Assembly (NCBI GenBank): GCA_024195585.1
Contig: SWBL01000338.1
Coordinates: 1-55,530 of the forward strand
Direction: 5' to 3'
From: Aureobasidium sp. EXF-3400
Lineage: Eukaryota; Ascomycota; Dothideomycetes; Dothideales; Saccotheciaceae
DNA length: 55,530 bases
Both the position numbers and the translations under genes were made by a program. The stretch's first letter is position 1; the number at the start of each line of letters is the position of its first letter. Below the pieces are notes generated by a model. It was given only the letters and a program-made list of their open reading frames with translations, was not told where the DNA came from and made no database searches. Of the stretch, positions 41,754 to 52,360 are shown piece by piece.

Positions 41754-42827
41754 ATGTCTCAATGCAGAGTTCGCAGGTCGAACTTCTTGAATGTTCTTTG
41801 CGTCAAAGGACCATCGCTCTTTCCTGGTACGATATGCAGGTCGACAACAACCCAGGAATTCTATCACACCAAAGCCGACAAATGGATTCCCGGTGCCGAA
41901 ACCTCCTCTGAACCATTGAAAGTATGGGCGGAAAAGCAGATGCTCTCCTCTTCTCGTCCCAGTCCGGACCCAGGGTTTGAGGTTAATGGGGTCAGGAGAG
42001 ATTTGGTCAATGGGCTCATGGTCCTCTACAGACAGAAGGGTAGAAACGAGGCAGGCCTATTTCATACGTATCAATGGGTTCCCGTTGGAAAAGCATCTCC
42101 CAAAACGATATCAGCATGGGCAAAGGTCGAGAAAGAACGTATCGAAGAATCGGTCAAGCTTCCGGAGGAACATCAAATCTCTTCCAGAGTCGCAAAGCGT
42201 CTTCTCATGCTTGAGGATCTGCTTGACGGAGAAACCATAGAGTCCACCAAGCCAGACTGGATGTCTGACTCTCCATCCCCAGACCAAGACCAAGACTACA
42301 ACATCCCACCTCACGCTCCACACTATCCACTACCTGTGACTTTCAGCGGCGACTGCAACAACGCGACACAGCCATCCTCAGTCATCACCCATACAAATCT
42401 TGTGGCAGCATGTCAAGCAAGCAAACATCACCCAAATGGCATGTCCTCAAACCTCTCTCCCCACCTCGTCTGCACTGCCTGTCATGACAATTCCCCAACT
42501 CAGCGCCTAACCCAGCATGAAATCGAGCACATTATCAGAGATAAAGGCATCTTCCCTCTCTGTTCTTCCTGCACAGAGGCATGGTGTGAGCACTATGACG
42601 TCGACCCTGAAGGGGACATTGATAACTGCACCTGCAACATCCAACTTCCTCAGTGGTTGTGTGCTGATTGTTGGGTTGAGATGGCAAGAGCAAGATCTCG
42701 CAGAGCAAATGGGTGCGACGAATGTAGCTCCTTGAGGACTCAGAGGGAAGAGAAGGGCGAGGACGTGATTGGAAGAGGGGTGCACATGTGCTCTGGTTGT
42801 CAGGCTCTTGTTGTCAAGCAAACCTAG
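41754..42827 (+). CDS. hypothetical Cys-rich protein
   Basis: An open frame of 357 codons. The N-terminal 35 residues look like leader; coding character begins near DKWIPGAETSSEPLKVWAEK. The middle holds GLFHTYQWVPVGKASPKTIS and an acidic linker. The C-terminal third has six CxxC or CxC pairs, among them VCTACH, PLCSSC, NCTC, WLCADC and MCSGC, suggesting a treble or binuclear zinc-binding module. No known finger class fits exactly. The ATG is nine bases after the SDR stop and in the same frame, so the true start may be an internal Met (such as in EKQMLSSS) or an upstream exon. Confidence 0.55.
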   Translation: MSQCRVRRSNFLNVLCVKGPSLFPGTICRSTTTQEFYHTKADKWIPGAETSSEPLKVWAEKQMLSSSRPSPDPGFEVNGVRRDLVNGLMVLYRQKGRNEAGLFHTYQWVPVGKASPKTISAWAKVEKERIEESVKLPEEHQISSRVAKRLLMLEDLLDGETIESTKPDWMSDSPSPDQDQDYNIPPHAPHYPLPVTFSGDCNNATQPSSVITHTNLVAACQASKHHPNGMSSNLSPHLVCTACHDNSPTQRLTQHEIEHIIRDKGIFPLCSSCTEAWCEHYDVDPEGDIDNCTCNIQLPQWLCADCWVEMARARSRRANGCDECSSLRTQREEKGEDVIGRGVHMCSGCQALVVKQT

Positions 42828-42938
42828 GAAGGACGGCCGATATCTCGTCGATCATGACAGGGGCCCTGATAAGGTGAGACAGTAGGTTGTGCGAAAGGAT
42901 GTGCCTCCCAAGATTGCGGAGGAGGTGGCCAATGGATA

Positions 42939-43059
42939 GCCAACAAAAAAAAAATGCACAATACTCTTGAGAGACAGGGTAGATCCATTGAGGAACCATA
43001 TATTTCAGGCTCTCTTTGAAAAATTCTCTGATCTGGAAACCATTGTGCCTTTTTATAGC
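42939..43059. repeat. MITE-like copy D (121 bp)
   Basis: The left end is GCCAACAAAAAAAAAATGCA (expanded A run) followed by CAATACTC. The right end CCATTGTGCCTTTTTATAGC is a close match to copy A. The interior has GGGTAGATCCATTGAGG. Confidence 0.55.
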
Positions 43060-43168
43060 GAGTATGTTGCTCTAGGCCTTCGTGAGATGAGCGTGAGAGT
43101 CACAGACCTGGTCGGGAGTGAGATGACACCTTCTCCCACAGTCTTGACAAGGAGCCAATAGTGTTGTG

Positions 43169-43215
43169 AAGATGCACAATAATCTTGAGGAACAGCGTAG
43201 TATCCATTGAGAGAG
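43169..43215. repeat. MITE-like copy E (left half only)
   Basis: AAGATGCACAATAATCTTGA followed by GCGTAGTATCCATTGAGAGA matches the left half of copy D, 110 bases downstream in the same orientation. No right end is found. Confidence 0.5.
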
Positions 43216-43341
43216 TAGCGCATGAGGAGGATGGATACACGAAAACCCTGAGGTCGTTATGTTCCAACTATGTCATGTTTTCAAACGAAATGTCTTTTAC
43301 TTATGTATGCCAAAAGAATGAAAACTTACACCGACCAAGTT

Positions 43342-46300
43342 TTAGAACTCTGCCCATTCGAGCCAACTCTCTGCAACACCCAGAAGTATGCCCGTATCAT
43401 CACGAAGGATGACCTCCTCAAACTCCGCTAGGTTCACCATTCCAGGACCCCCGCGTTTTATTATGTTCTTTTCTTCTTCGTCGAACAGAGCCATCCCTCT
43501 GAGTCTCTCTTGGCAAGGAGGTTTGGGTTGTCCTGCTTGTTCGGGCTGGAAGGGTGCAAACTCTGGAGCCGATGAGTCCATATCTGGGGTCGAGAAAGGA
43601 GCTTGAAGATGCTGTGTTGAGGGCGAGTGCATCATGATATTCACTGGAGATGTCGCACGGTGTAAATCGTGATTCTCGTCGACCAGTATTTCTTCCAGTG
43701 CCGGCATATCCGAGAAATCCATGTCATCAGTTGTGGTCGGAGGATGCTCATCTGTGTTTGAGCTAGTGCCGTCGTTTTGATCCTCAAGCGTAGGTCCAGC
43801 ATCATTCGCGAAGTCGACAATATACCCCGACTGCGCTAATAGATCCTCAAGCGATTGTTCTCGAATGTTTGATTCCAAGTCCTCGATATCAGTATCGAGT
43901 GTTTGGCTCTGTTGAACGATATGTTCTTGAAGGTCCATTGCAATCTCTCGCGGTGTTGGCAACCTCGCAGTTGAATCAGTAGACTCAACGTGAAGCAGTG
44001 TGTCCCCGAGTGCAGCTGAATCGTGACGTTGTTCGGGACCGTACTGTTCCTGTCTATTGGCAGCATTTGCAATAGCCATCAAAGGATCCACTTCAGAGCC
44101 AGCAACGAGTTCTTCGTGACGAGCCTTCTCCTCTCGGACGTATTCATCAATCTCTTTGCGGAAGTGACGTCTCTCTCCCTGGCTGCGTCGCACCTGTTCG
44201 GCAAACTTTTCCTTCTTTGCGAAGATCGGATCAACAAGCTCGTTGAGACCCTCTTGGACAACCTGGAAAATCACTTCGGTGCCAAAATCTTTCTCGGCTG
44301 CAGGGACTTCGTAGGCACGACCTCTTTCGAGTATATCTGCAGGTAATGGAGGTTGTACATCTCCATCCCCTGAATGTGTCTCTGAAGACTCTTCTACAAC
44401 TGGAGCTGTTCTCCCGGTCGCATCTAGAAGGTCTTGACGCCACCTTTGTTCAGGTCCGTCGGGTGAACGTTGACGCCGGACTTGACGAAAGTCAGTATCC
44501 ACCATGAACCTTGGCTCTTCTCCATGCTCTACGCCATCGACGGTCACAACGTCCGACCTATTGAGACTGCTTGTAAACGCTGTGAGCTGCTCCACTGACA
44601 GAGTACTACTTTGGACCACATTTTCCGGCAGGGCATCAACACCGTAGCGATGAGCTATCGCGCGAAGGAGACTAGAGTCCGGGAGTCCCAGGCCATCCGG
44701 CAACACAGCGGCTCCGAAAGGTCCTGCGTCCGATCTCACCTGGCTCTCACCAAACCGATCGTACACCTTCGCCGTGGGTACTCTTGTCTGTCCGGGAGGA
44801 ACGTCTTCTTGTGCAAAGGCTGCACTGATAGGTTGGCTTGACCGGACTATACCTGCAGTGTATGCGACCATATCATGCTCTGCTGTTCGAATAGAGTCTT
44901 CGACCAGCTTTTTTTGTATGGCGTATTTGGCGCTGAGCATACGGATAACATCCCGACGAGAGATGAATCCATCACCATCAAGATCGTAGCCAAGAAAGAT
45001 TGGTCCTAGCGAGCTTCGCCTATCAGGTCGACGAAGGTAAGCTACACCAAGCACGTATTCTTTGAAGCCGATAAGTCCGTTGTTGTCAGTGTCGTAGAAG
45101 TTGAATATTCGTTCGTAGAGAACATTAGGTTCCACAGGTCGTTTCCATGTGGGTGATATCATGAGTTTGTTGAAGGCACGGCGATCGACAGCGAGACCGA
45201 TGTGCATGGGATCCTACAGATCGTCAATGAGGCTGAGATATCTGAGAGAGCAGAAGAGAACGTACCTCTGGGTAGGCAGAGTTAGCTTTGCAAGCGAACT
45301 GGTCATATAATACCTGGACTTGCAAGTCTTCGAAGCCCGAATCGACTGCCAATCGCCTTTTGAGCGAGTTTCTTAGAACTGGCCATTGCGCCATTGCTTC
45401 ACCGGGATATGAAACATCTTGAACCTGGTAGTTTTGACCTAGGAATGACATGGGTACTTTAATCTTCGTGAAGACATGGGTCCTCGGGTGCAAGGGCTGT
45501 GATTCACAGGCTGAGCATAAGTCGAAATCCGGGCAGTTGTTGCAGTGCCAGCGCACTCCGAGGATAGGACATTGGCCACACTGTTCGCACCTAATTCCGT
45601 TATGGACGTAAAGCTGACGCAGGGTTCTCTCCTCTGCTATGTGATACACAAGGGCTTTTATTCTATTGCAGTCAGTCGCAGTAGAAGTTTTCAGGCATAG
45701 TGGATGTTGAATACCCTTGAGCAGGTTCTCCTTCATCCTCGTGGTCCGAATTAGCGGTAGTCTCAGTCAAGCCAAGGTCTGCAGCATCGGGAAGGATAGG
45801 CATACGATCCAGGCCACAATGATCAGCAAAAGCTCTAGCGACAGCGGCTTGATGGAATTTCCAGGGGCCTGAACAAAGAAGGTGGATTCTAGCCAGCAGC
45901 TCGTCGATATTTGGCTGTCGCAGATAGGGAACCAATTCCTGAAGGTCTCTGGCCGCGTCTACTTGTTCGGAGGGCAACTCCTCTACAGGTCGAACAAGGA
46001 TGGAGAAGATGTATCTGAGGGCAGCCTCCTGAATTTTGATGGTAACGTCGTAGGCATTGTAAGATGCGAGGTTCAGAGCTCCGGCAATTTCGTCCACCGT
46101 GGGTGGTTCGGGTCCATTGGGAAATCTAACCACGATGCCTTCAAAGTCGACATGAATCAAGCCGAAGGGAAGCGAGGGTTCGGAAGAAGCTGAGGTCCAT
46201 ATTCTTGTATGGGCACGCGCATTGTTGCGGCTCCTGACCGCGCCACGTCGTCGCAAGCTGGGATTTGCTTCTGGTGATGGCCAGTTTGACCAGATCAGAT

Positions 46301-46379
46301 AAGAAGTGTATGCTGCGATGAAACCCGTGGTAACCAGTACCCAAGGACGTGAAATCAATGTAGAAGCCTTAGAGGCCAT
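43342..46379 (-). CDS. membrane protein with ZZ zinc finger and EF-hands
   Basis: Exons 46379-45715, 45662-45266 and 45213-43342 give 977 residues; both introns are 52 nt. An N-terminal segment (RPWVLVTTGFIAAYTSYLIW, residues 11-30) is a membrane anchor. A ZZ-type finger spans about 242-290: CEQCGQCPILGVRWHCNNC, then CSACESQPLHPRTHVF. Two EF-hand loops follow, DTDNNGLIGFKE (395-406) and DLDGDGFISRRD (431-442), both with full calcium ligands. A long charged region with a likely coiled coil (KKEKFAEQVRRSQGERRHFR) and an acidic disordered part precede a conserved-looking end. It is probably a calcium-responsive protein anchored in an internal membrane; the function is unknown. Confidence 0.85.
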
Positions 46380-46847
46380 GTCGCAAGCGCGCAGACAGAC
46401 GAGCGAATCAGATACCTAAACCTTCCAACGATCGATCATAGTTGATAGCAGATGCCGGGCCGAGAAGGAATAGAGATGTATGTGCGGTCGGGAAAGAGGT
46501 TATTCTTGCATGTAAAGATGTTCGGCGTTACGAAGTCGCAAGCGGCAGTCACCGCCGAGTCGTCAACCTATAGCAAATCCTAGTGTTGTTTGCAAGCTGC
46601 AAATGTATGAGTAGAAGGACACAAAAGGGCATCCGCGATCAATGTTCGGAATCCTGGATCCTTGTGCATTGGCTTGGCACCCTCAGAAAACATGCAGGCA
46701 CGCGACAAGCCCAAAAAAATACTTTGATGATGATAGAATACAGAGTGGTATATGTACATTTTGAAGAGTGGACAGTTCCAGATGCCTAGTGCCGACCTAA
46801 CGCTGAGCTCCCAACGCCGTATGATTAACTGAAAAAGAATGGAATCA
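46380..46847. other. intergenic region between two minus-strand genes
   Basis: This is the promoter of the ZZ/EF-hand gene and the 3' flank of RCF1. No gene or repeat is seen. Confidence 0.5.
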
Positions 46848-47477
46848 TTACGATCTAGATTGCCACAGCCTCACGGCAGCGTTCAAGATGGAAGAGTCGC
46901 GTCTGCCTTCACCAGGCTCCAGGACACTACGGACGATGCCTGTAGTGTCAGACTGGATCTTCTTCTCGGCGGCTCTGGCGTCTGCTTCAGACAAGCGCTT
47001 CTTCTCGGCACCTCTGGCCTCGGCCAAGCGCTTGTTCATAGCAGCGAAGGCCTTGTCTTCATCATCTCTAGCCTCAAGCTCTCTGATCCAAGCGTTGCGC
47101 TTGTCCTTCTTCTTCTTTTCTTCTAGCAGTTCGTTGTACTCAGTGCGCTTCTTGCGGTCTTTCTCCCAGTAAGCAGAGCCGGCGACCATGGCGAGTAGAG
47201 TGAAGCCTTGGGCGTAGATACGACGACGGAACATGCGGTTTGTCTTTGCGTGGTCACCAGACTTCATTGATTTGGTGGCTTCGTATAGTGCCCATACAGT
47301 CAGACCGCAACCAAGTGGGATAAGAGGTTCTTGGACGATTCTGCGGCGCAGCTTCTGCCATCGGCTCTCTTCGTAAAAGTCGCTGGTACGAGTCAGATGC
47401 TAGATTCAAAGAAACATGACATGTCTGGTGACTTACGCATCGTTGTCAAAGGACGAAGGTGGCGGCGCACTGTTCAT
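46848..47477 (-). CDS. RCF1: respiratory supercomplex factor 1 (HIG1 domain)
   Basis: Exons 47477-47437 and 47382-46848 give 191 residues; the 54-nt intron has GTAAGT and CAG. The start MNSAPPPSSFDNDADFYEES followed by RWQKLRRRIVQEPLIPLG is the classic Rcf1 N-terminus. The HIG1 domain has two helices (IPLGCGLTVWALYEAT and YAQGFTLLAMVAGSAYW) joined by the charged loop GDHAKTNRMFRRRIY. A long Lys/Glu-rich coiled coil (ELLEEKKKKDKRN...) follows. Rcf1 sits in the inner mitochondrial membrane and supports assembly of cytochrome bc1-oxidase supercomplexes. Taking only exon 2 from its first Met would lose the first helix. It shares a 348-base divergent promoter with ILV1. Confidence 0.94.
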
Positions 47478-47825
47478 GATGGGCAAACCAGAGTTCCGAG
47501 AACTACAGTGGTGCAATGGGTAGGTCGTCGACTTGCAGGTGATTTGGCCTTCTATCAGTGGTCGAAGGAGGGCTGAATCAAAAGTCGAAAGTAGGTGATT
47601 GGTATAGCTTGCTTGGCTCTGACAATTGACTGACGCTCGAAGAATCGATGATGATGCTGGCTGGACCGAGCGTTGCGGGACAGCTCCGAGACCGCCTTCA
47701 GCCCTACTCAGCTATCGGCCGGTGTTTCCCTAAGAGTCACCCACATTTCATTTACACACCACTCAGTCGCTACTTCCCAGTTTCGATCGCTCCTCTCCAA
47801 TTCCCTCGGCCTTAGTGCAGCAATC
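47478..47825. promoter_or_regulatory. divergent promoter of RCF1 and ILV1
   Basis: A 348-base interval between two mitochondrial-function genes. GAGTCA at 47734-47739 is close to the Gcn4/CPC1 site TGACTC (reverse strand), fitting general amino-acid control of ILV1. A 55-codon upstream reading frame (47648-47815) lies in the ILV1 leader. Confidence 0.5.
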
Positions 47826-49523
47826 ATGGCACAAAATGGAACATCGGGCCAGGATGCACAGGAGCTTGTCACCCCCAAGCTCAACTCTCTCTCGCTGACC
47901 GAATATGCCGCCAATCCCTCCCCACCGTCAGAAGATCCTCGACAAAAGGCAATTGATGCAGGAGTACCTGCCGACTTCCTCTTGCCCACTGGCTATCCCG
48001 ATTACCTGCGTCTCATCCTCACCTCGCGCGTCTACGATGTCATTGAGCAGACTCCCCTCACACACGCCGTCAATCTCAGCAACCGTCTCGAGAGCCAGGT
48101 CTTCCTCAAGCGCGAAGACCTTCTACCCGTCTTCAGTTTCAAACTGCGTGGCGCATACAACAAGATGGCTCATTTGACTCCGCAAGAGAAGTGGAAGGGC
48201 GTCGTTGCTTGCTCGGCCGGCAACCACGCTCAGGGTGTCGCATACTCGGCCCGCAAGCTCAGGATGCCCGCAACCATCACCATGCCTCTTGGAACTCCCG
48301 CCATCAAGCACATGAACGTCTCCCGCCTTGGTGGAGCTGTTGTCCTCCATGGTAACGACTTCGACGAGGCCAAGGCTGAATGCGCCCGTCTTGCTGAATC
48401 CCACGGCCTCACCAACATTCCTCCCTTCGACGACCCTTACGTTATCGCTGGCCAGGGTACCATTGGTATGGAGATTGTGCGTCAGGCAGATCTGACCAAG
48501 CTCGAGGCTGTCTTCTGTTGTGTTGGCGGAGGTGGTCTGATCGCCGGTATCGGAGTCTACATCAAGAGAATTGCTCCCCACGTCAAGATCATTGGTGTCG
48601 AGACTTACGATGCAAATGCCATGGTCCAGTCCCTCAAGCTGGGCAAGCGTGTCACGCTCAAGGAGGTCGGTCTTTTCGCCGACGGTGCTGCTGTCAAGAC
48701 GGTCGGAGAAGAAACTTTCCGTCTGGCTAGTGAGGTCGTCGACGATGTCATCATGGTCACTACCGATGAGACGTGCGCTGCTATCAAGGATGTTTTCAAC
48801 GACACTCGTTCCATCCTTGAGCCTGCTGGTGCCCTTGCTCTTGCTGGCTTGAAGAAGTACGTTGCTCAGAACCCTAGCTCGGATCCCAAGCGTCAATTGG
48901 TCGCTACTGCTTCCGGCGCCAACATGGACTTTGACCGTCTCCGTTTCGTCGCTGAGCGTGCTGCTATCGGTGAGAAGAAGGAGGCCTTGCTCATGGTTAC
49001 CATCCCCGAGAGACCCGGTGCCTTTGCCGCTTTGGTCAAGGCTGTGCACCCTATGGCTGTCACCGAATTCTGCTACCGTTACGCTTCGGCAAGTGCTGCC
49101 AATGTTCTCATCGGTGTCAGCCTAAGTGCAAACACTCGCGAGCACGATCTTGCTGATCTCATCCACCGCTTGTCCAACGAAGGTATGACAGCTGTCGACG
49201 TTTCCGAAAACGAGACAGCCAAGTCTCACATTAGATACCTCGTTGGTGGTCGTAGTAGCGCTTCAAACGAGCGCTCCTTTGCTTTCGAATTCCCCGAACG
49301 TCAGGGTGCTTTGTACAAGTTCTTGACCACTCTACAACCTGGCTTCAACATCTCGCTGTTCCACTACAGAAACCACGGTGGCGACATCGGCAAGGTTTTG
49401 GCTGGTATTCAATGCCCGCAAGGTCAGGAGGATAACCTAAACTCCTTCTTAACCGAGCTGGGATACGGTTATGCTGAGGAAACAAATAACCCAGTCTTCA
49501 AGATGTTCATGACTGAACCTTGA
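47826..49523 (+). CDS. ILV1: threonine dehydratase (threonine ammonia-lyase), biosynthetic
   Basis: A single exon of 565 residues from ATG 47826. The PLP lysine is K106 in [14 protein letters not shown]. The substrate loop is [18 protein letters not shown] and the phosphate-binding glycine loop is [12 protein letters not shown]. Two ACT-like regulatory domains follow ([20 protein letters not shown] and [19 protein letters not shown]), typical of the isoleucine-feedback-inhibited enzyme. It deaminates threonine to 2-oxobutanoate, the first step to isoleucine, normally in mitochondria. The ATG form lacks an obvious targeting peptide, yet the same frame stays open for 51 codons upstream and reads like one ([20 protein letters not shown]). 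Confidence 0.95.
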   Translation: MAQNGTSGQDAQELVTPKLNSLSLTEYAANPSPPSEDPRQKAIDAGVPADFLLPTGYPDYLRLILTSRVYDVIEQTPLTHAVNLSNRLESQVFLKREDLLPVFSFKLRGAYNKMAHLTPQEKWKGVVACSAGNHAQGVAYSARKLRMPATITMPLGTPAIKHMNVSRLGGAVVLHGNDFDEAKAECARLAESHGLTNIPPFDDPYVIAGQGTIGMEIVRQADLTKLEAVFCCVGGGGLIAGIGVYIKRIAPHVKIIGVETYDANAMVQSLKLGKRVTLKEVGLFADGAAVKTVGEETFRLASEVVDDVIMVTTDETCAAIKDVFNDTRSILEPAGALALAGLKKYVAQNPSSDPKRQLVATASGANMDFDRLRFVAERAAIGEKKEALLMVTIPERPGAFAALVKAVHPMAVTEFCYRYASASAANVLIGVSLSANTREHDLADLIHRLSNEGMTAVDVSENETAKSHIRYLVGGRSSASNERSFAFEFPERQGALYKFLTTLQPGFNISLFHYRNHGGDIGKVLAGIQCPQGQEDNLNSFLTELGYGYAEETNNPVFKMFMTEP

Positions 49524-50507
49524 TAGTCCCTCGACTACTGACGACTGACATTTTTTCCTCGTCATGCTCTGATACAATGACATCTGTACGATTTGCTCTA
49601 GCGATAAAATCGCTTCTTCCGATACCCCGTCTTTTTTTTCCAGCCTGATTCAACGACACGATTTTCCACCTCTTTCGCAAATTCTATAGATTCGGAGTGC
49701 TCCACGAGCACGGGTCCTGCGCACAAATTGGTTGTACAAAAGCATTGGAATTTTTGTGGTCACCTGGTTCTCACCCAAGGCTTGCTCGCTTCTACCAAGC
49801 ACACGCAATTGCAACATGGCTACCGCGTTTGATATTTTATAGAGGTGTTACTTGTTGTATTATCATAAACACCGACAAGAGTCCAATCGTATCGGTATCG
49901 TCCCCATCTCTACGCTGTTTGCAGATAGCTCAGAAGCTTCTGGTCTCGATGACCCTGTTTGTAGAATGCTATACAAGAGCGCTCGATGGGCCATCCATTC
50001 AAATTGGCACCAGTGTGAAGATTTGTCGTCGAAGTATCTCAGTGGGTCGATGTGAGTAACGCCGCATCTATGCATAGAAAGACCACGCTTGGTGTTCCTG
50101 CATGGAAGCGGGGAACAAGTTTCTTGATCGCAACCACCTCCTCACCGTCTCGTTTGTCCATCGCAACTGCTTCACTGGACCTCGGCTGATGCTGATGAGC
50201 AGACAGAGATGAAAAGGCCAACAACAATCTTGCGCTACCTGTGATCAGCGATGGTGTCACGCTGCATGCATATATCTGGCGGTCAGCACACGTGAAATCC
50301 TACGATGTGATAATGTTTGCAGGTCGTTGCTATGTTACCGTAGCATGAGAGGAAGTAAGAAGCATCTCCAGACTTCTATATAGGCAGCTCCTTCCTGCTT
50401 TCTGACTAAAAGCAATACTTTCCCGACCATCTGTGGCTCAATCTATCACCGATATTTATTGCTTCTTCTCCAGACGTGTCATCAATTTCGATATCAACAC
50501 AGCCACC
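49524..50507. other. 1-kb intergenic region, no gene seen
   Basis: This is the 3' flank of ILV1 and the promoter of the AA1-like gene. TATATAG at 50377-50383 is a likely TATA box for the latter, 131 bases before its ATG. Short frames in between show no features. Confidence 0.5.
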
Positions 50508-51097
50508 ATGCACACATCTTTGACCTCTCTTACTACTGTCGCAGCACTATGTACTAGTGTCATGGCTCTCCCTCACCAGAAACGTCTCGCCGAGAGCGAG
50601 CCCTGGCATCTCTCTGGCTTATCCGTCTTCACGAATTCCGATGGCTCCAGCAACAGTTCCATTTCATTCGATCTAGTTGATAACAATGCTGGTCTGCAAG
50701 CAGATACAACTTGCTCTCGCTCTGTGCCAGGCTCTGTAGAAGACGCGAACAATTTTTATCCCTGTGACAATAGCAGCTTCAACTTCAGATGGGACGGCAC
50801 CACATTGCGCATCCAGAGGTTTTACACTGATACTGCGTGAGATCACTCATATGGATATAAGGAATAAGTGGCTGCTGCTGACAAAGCACCATAGTGTCGG
50901 GCCATGTCCACTATATTGCTCTGTCACTGTCTATGGCAATGGAACACCCGACCTCGCCCTCGACTACACCTCTGAAGCCGGAAAGGGTAAGTACAATATC
51001 CAAATCAGATTTTTACAGAGACTCGATATACTAACGATCCGTCTCAGGCACCTATCAAGATTCTCTCGACATCTTCGTGACCGAGATGGCTGCCTGA
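50508..51097 (+). CDS. small secreted AA1-like protein
   Basis: Exons 50508-50836, 50895-50986 and 51048-51097 give 156 residues. A signal peptide (MHTSLTSLTTVAALCTSVMA) and a KR site precede a mature domain of about 130 residues. It has four cysteines (TTCSR, YPCDN, GPCPLYCS) and the strand pattern WHLSGLSVF...SISFDLVDN...FNFRWDGTTLRIQRFY...VTVYGNGTPDLALDY. This resembles the AA1-like family (Alternaria allergen 1 fold), found in many dothideomycete secreted proteins, some of them effectors. The role is not known here. The second splice gives the ending GTYQDSLDIFVTEMAA. Introns are 58 and 61 nt. Confidence 0.72.
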
Positions 51098-51626
51098 AAG
51101 TGCTTCAATACGATCAAAGGCCCCATTCTGCGGATCCTTCATCTTAGCAGCAACACATGAGTCCGTTGGATGTCCCTAATGATGATGTTACGAGATGGAG
51201 GAGACGTGGTTGGTCAATCTGACCGCGGTGTTGTCTCAAGTGGAAAGCATCACCATTGTCGAAGGAAGCCTCGCGGCTACGAAATACATATTTGATTGGA
51301 AATGGAATGGTCCAATGACGCTCAGTTCCGATCTTTGTTCATGAGATCAATGTCAATCAATACCAACATGCTGTTTAGCCTCATGTATGCATCCCCGGAC
51401 TTTACGTACACGTATTCCTTTACAGTTACAGAAGGATCAAGATGAGGCCAGCAGATAACACGCCAAACCTTGGCTTCAAGGCATCAGAATAAGTGGTATA
51501 CGATCTCTTGGCCTTCAAGGCAACACAATAAGAGAGCATCACTATAAACATGGGCACTCTTCTGTGCAAATAGCCAAGTCACATCTCCATAGCTTCCAGC
51601 ACATCCAACATCCAACAACAACAACT
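51098..51626. other. intergenic region with a short direct repeat
   Basis: Two near copies, CTTGGCTTCAAGGCATCAGA (51469) and CTTGGCCTTCAAGGCAACAC (51507), each followed by ATAAG, lie 38 bases apart. They sit about 120-160 bases before the next ATG and may be promoter repeats. No gene is seen. Confidence 0.5.
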
Positions 51627-52176
51627 ATGAAGCTTACCGCCCTCACCGCAGGTCTCATGGCCTGTTTCTCTTTCGCCTCAGCACTGGTCTCTCTCAGCTA
51701 CATTCCCACCGAAGATGGCAGGATTCGCATTGGCGACAGCATCAGAGTCAAATGGACCACTGACGGCACTTGTGTATGTGAAACTTTTTGCTCTTCGTCC
51801 TCCAGCCCCTTTTCCATCTTCGTGATTGAGCGCCAGCTGACATTACCCAGGATCTAAGTCTCCACTTAAACAAGATCGAAAACGAAAAATGGTCAACCGT
51901 GGACACTGCATTTGAAAATTTGAGACAGCAAGCCGGTGATGGCGAGTATTTGTTTGAGATTCCCAAGGTTAAGGAGAACAAGTGAGTTCTTTGTCATTAC
52001 GACTTCTCGAATCTGGCTGCAGATGCTGACATTGTTGATGCAGGGTTTATGCATTCACTCTCAATGCCACAAAGATTGATGGCACTGGTGATGCAGAGGG
52101 AGACAAGACTGAGAACTTCATGATCAACAAGAAGGGCTACAAGGAGAAGCGTCATGCTAGGGACATCAGTGTGTGA
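51627..52176 (+). CDS. small secreted Kre9/Knh1-like protein (copy 1)
   Basis: Exons 51627-51773, 51851-51981 and 52044-52176 give 136 residues. MKLTALTAGLMACFSFASA is a signal peptide. The rest follows the Kre9/Knh1 N-terminal Ig-like pattern (PF10342): DGRIRIGDSIRVKWTTDGTC, then LSLHLNKIENEKW, an AGDGEYLFEIP turn and VYAFTLNATK. It has a basic end and no GPI signal, so it is probably a free cell-wall or secreted protein. It is paralogous to the gene at 53770-54273; both have a 131-nt middle exon and the same intron places. Introns are 77 and 62 nt. Confidence 0.72.
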
Positions 52177-52360
52177 GGCTGAGGCTTTTCTGAGGTATTG
52201 TGATTTTGCTGCATGTGTTCGAGAGATCTAGGTAGTTGCGCGAGAAGCGTGGTTATTCAGAAATGAAAATGCGCAGAATTTGGAAGCTGCGATGACTTGT
52301 AGCCTTTTTGATCACGTCCTTAGAGTAAAGGTTGTCGCAGCTTCCAATTCAACTGTCGTT

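Noticed and set aside
48123..49049. 308-codon open frame antisense to ILV1
   Set aside because: It overlaps the highly conserved catalytic domain of ILV1 and has shadow-type composition.
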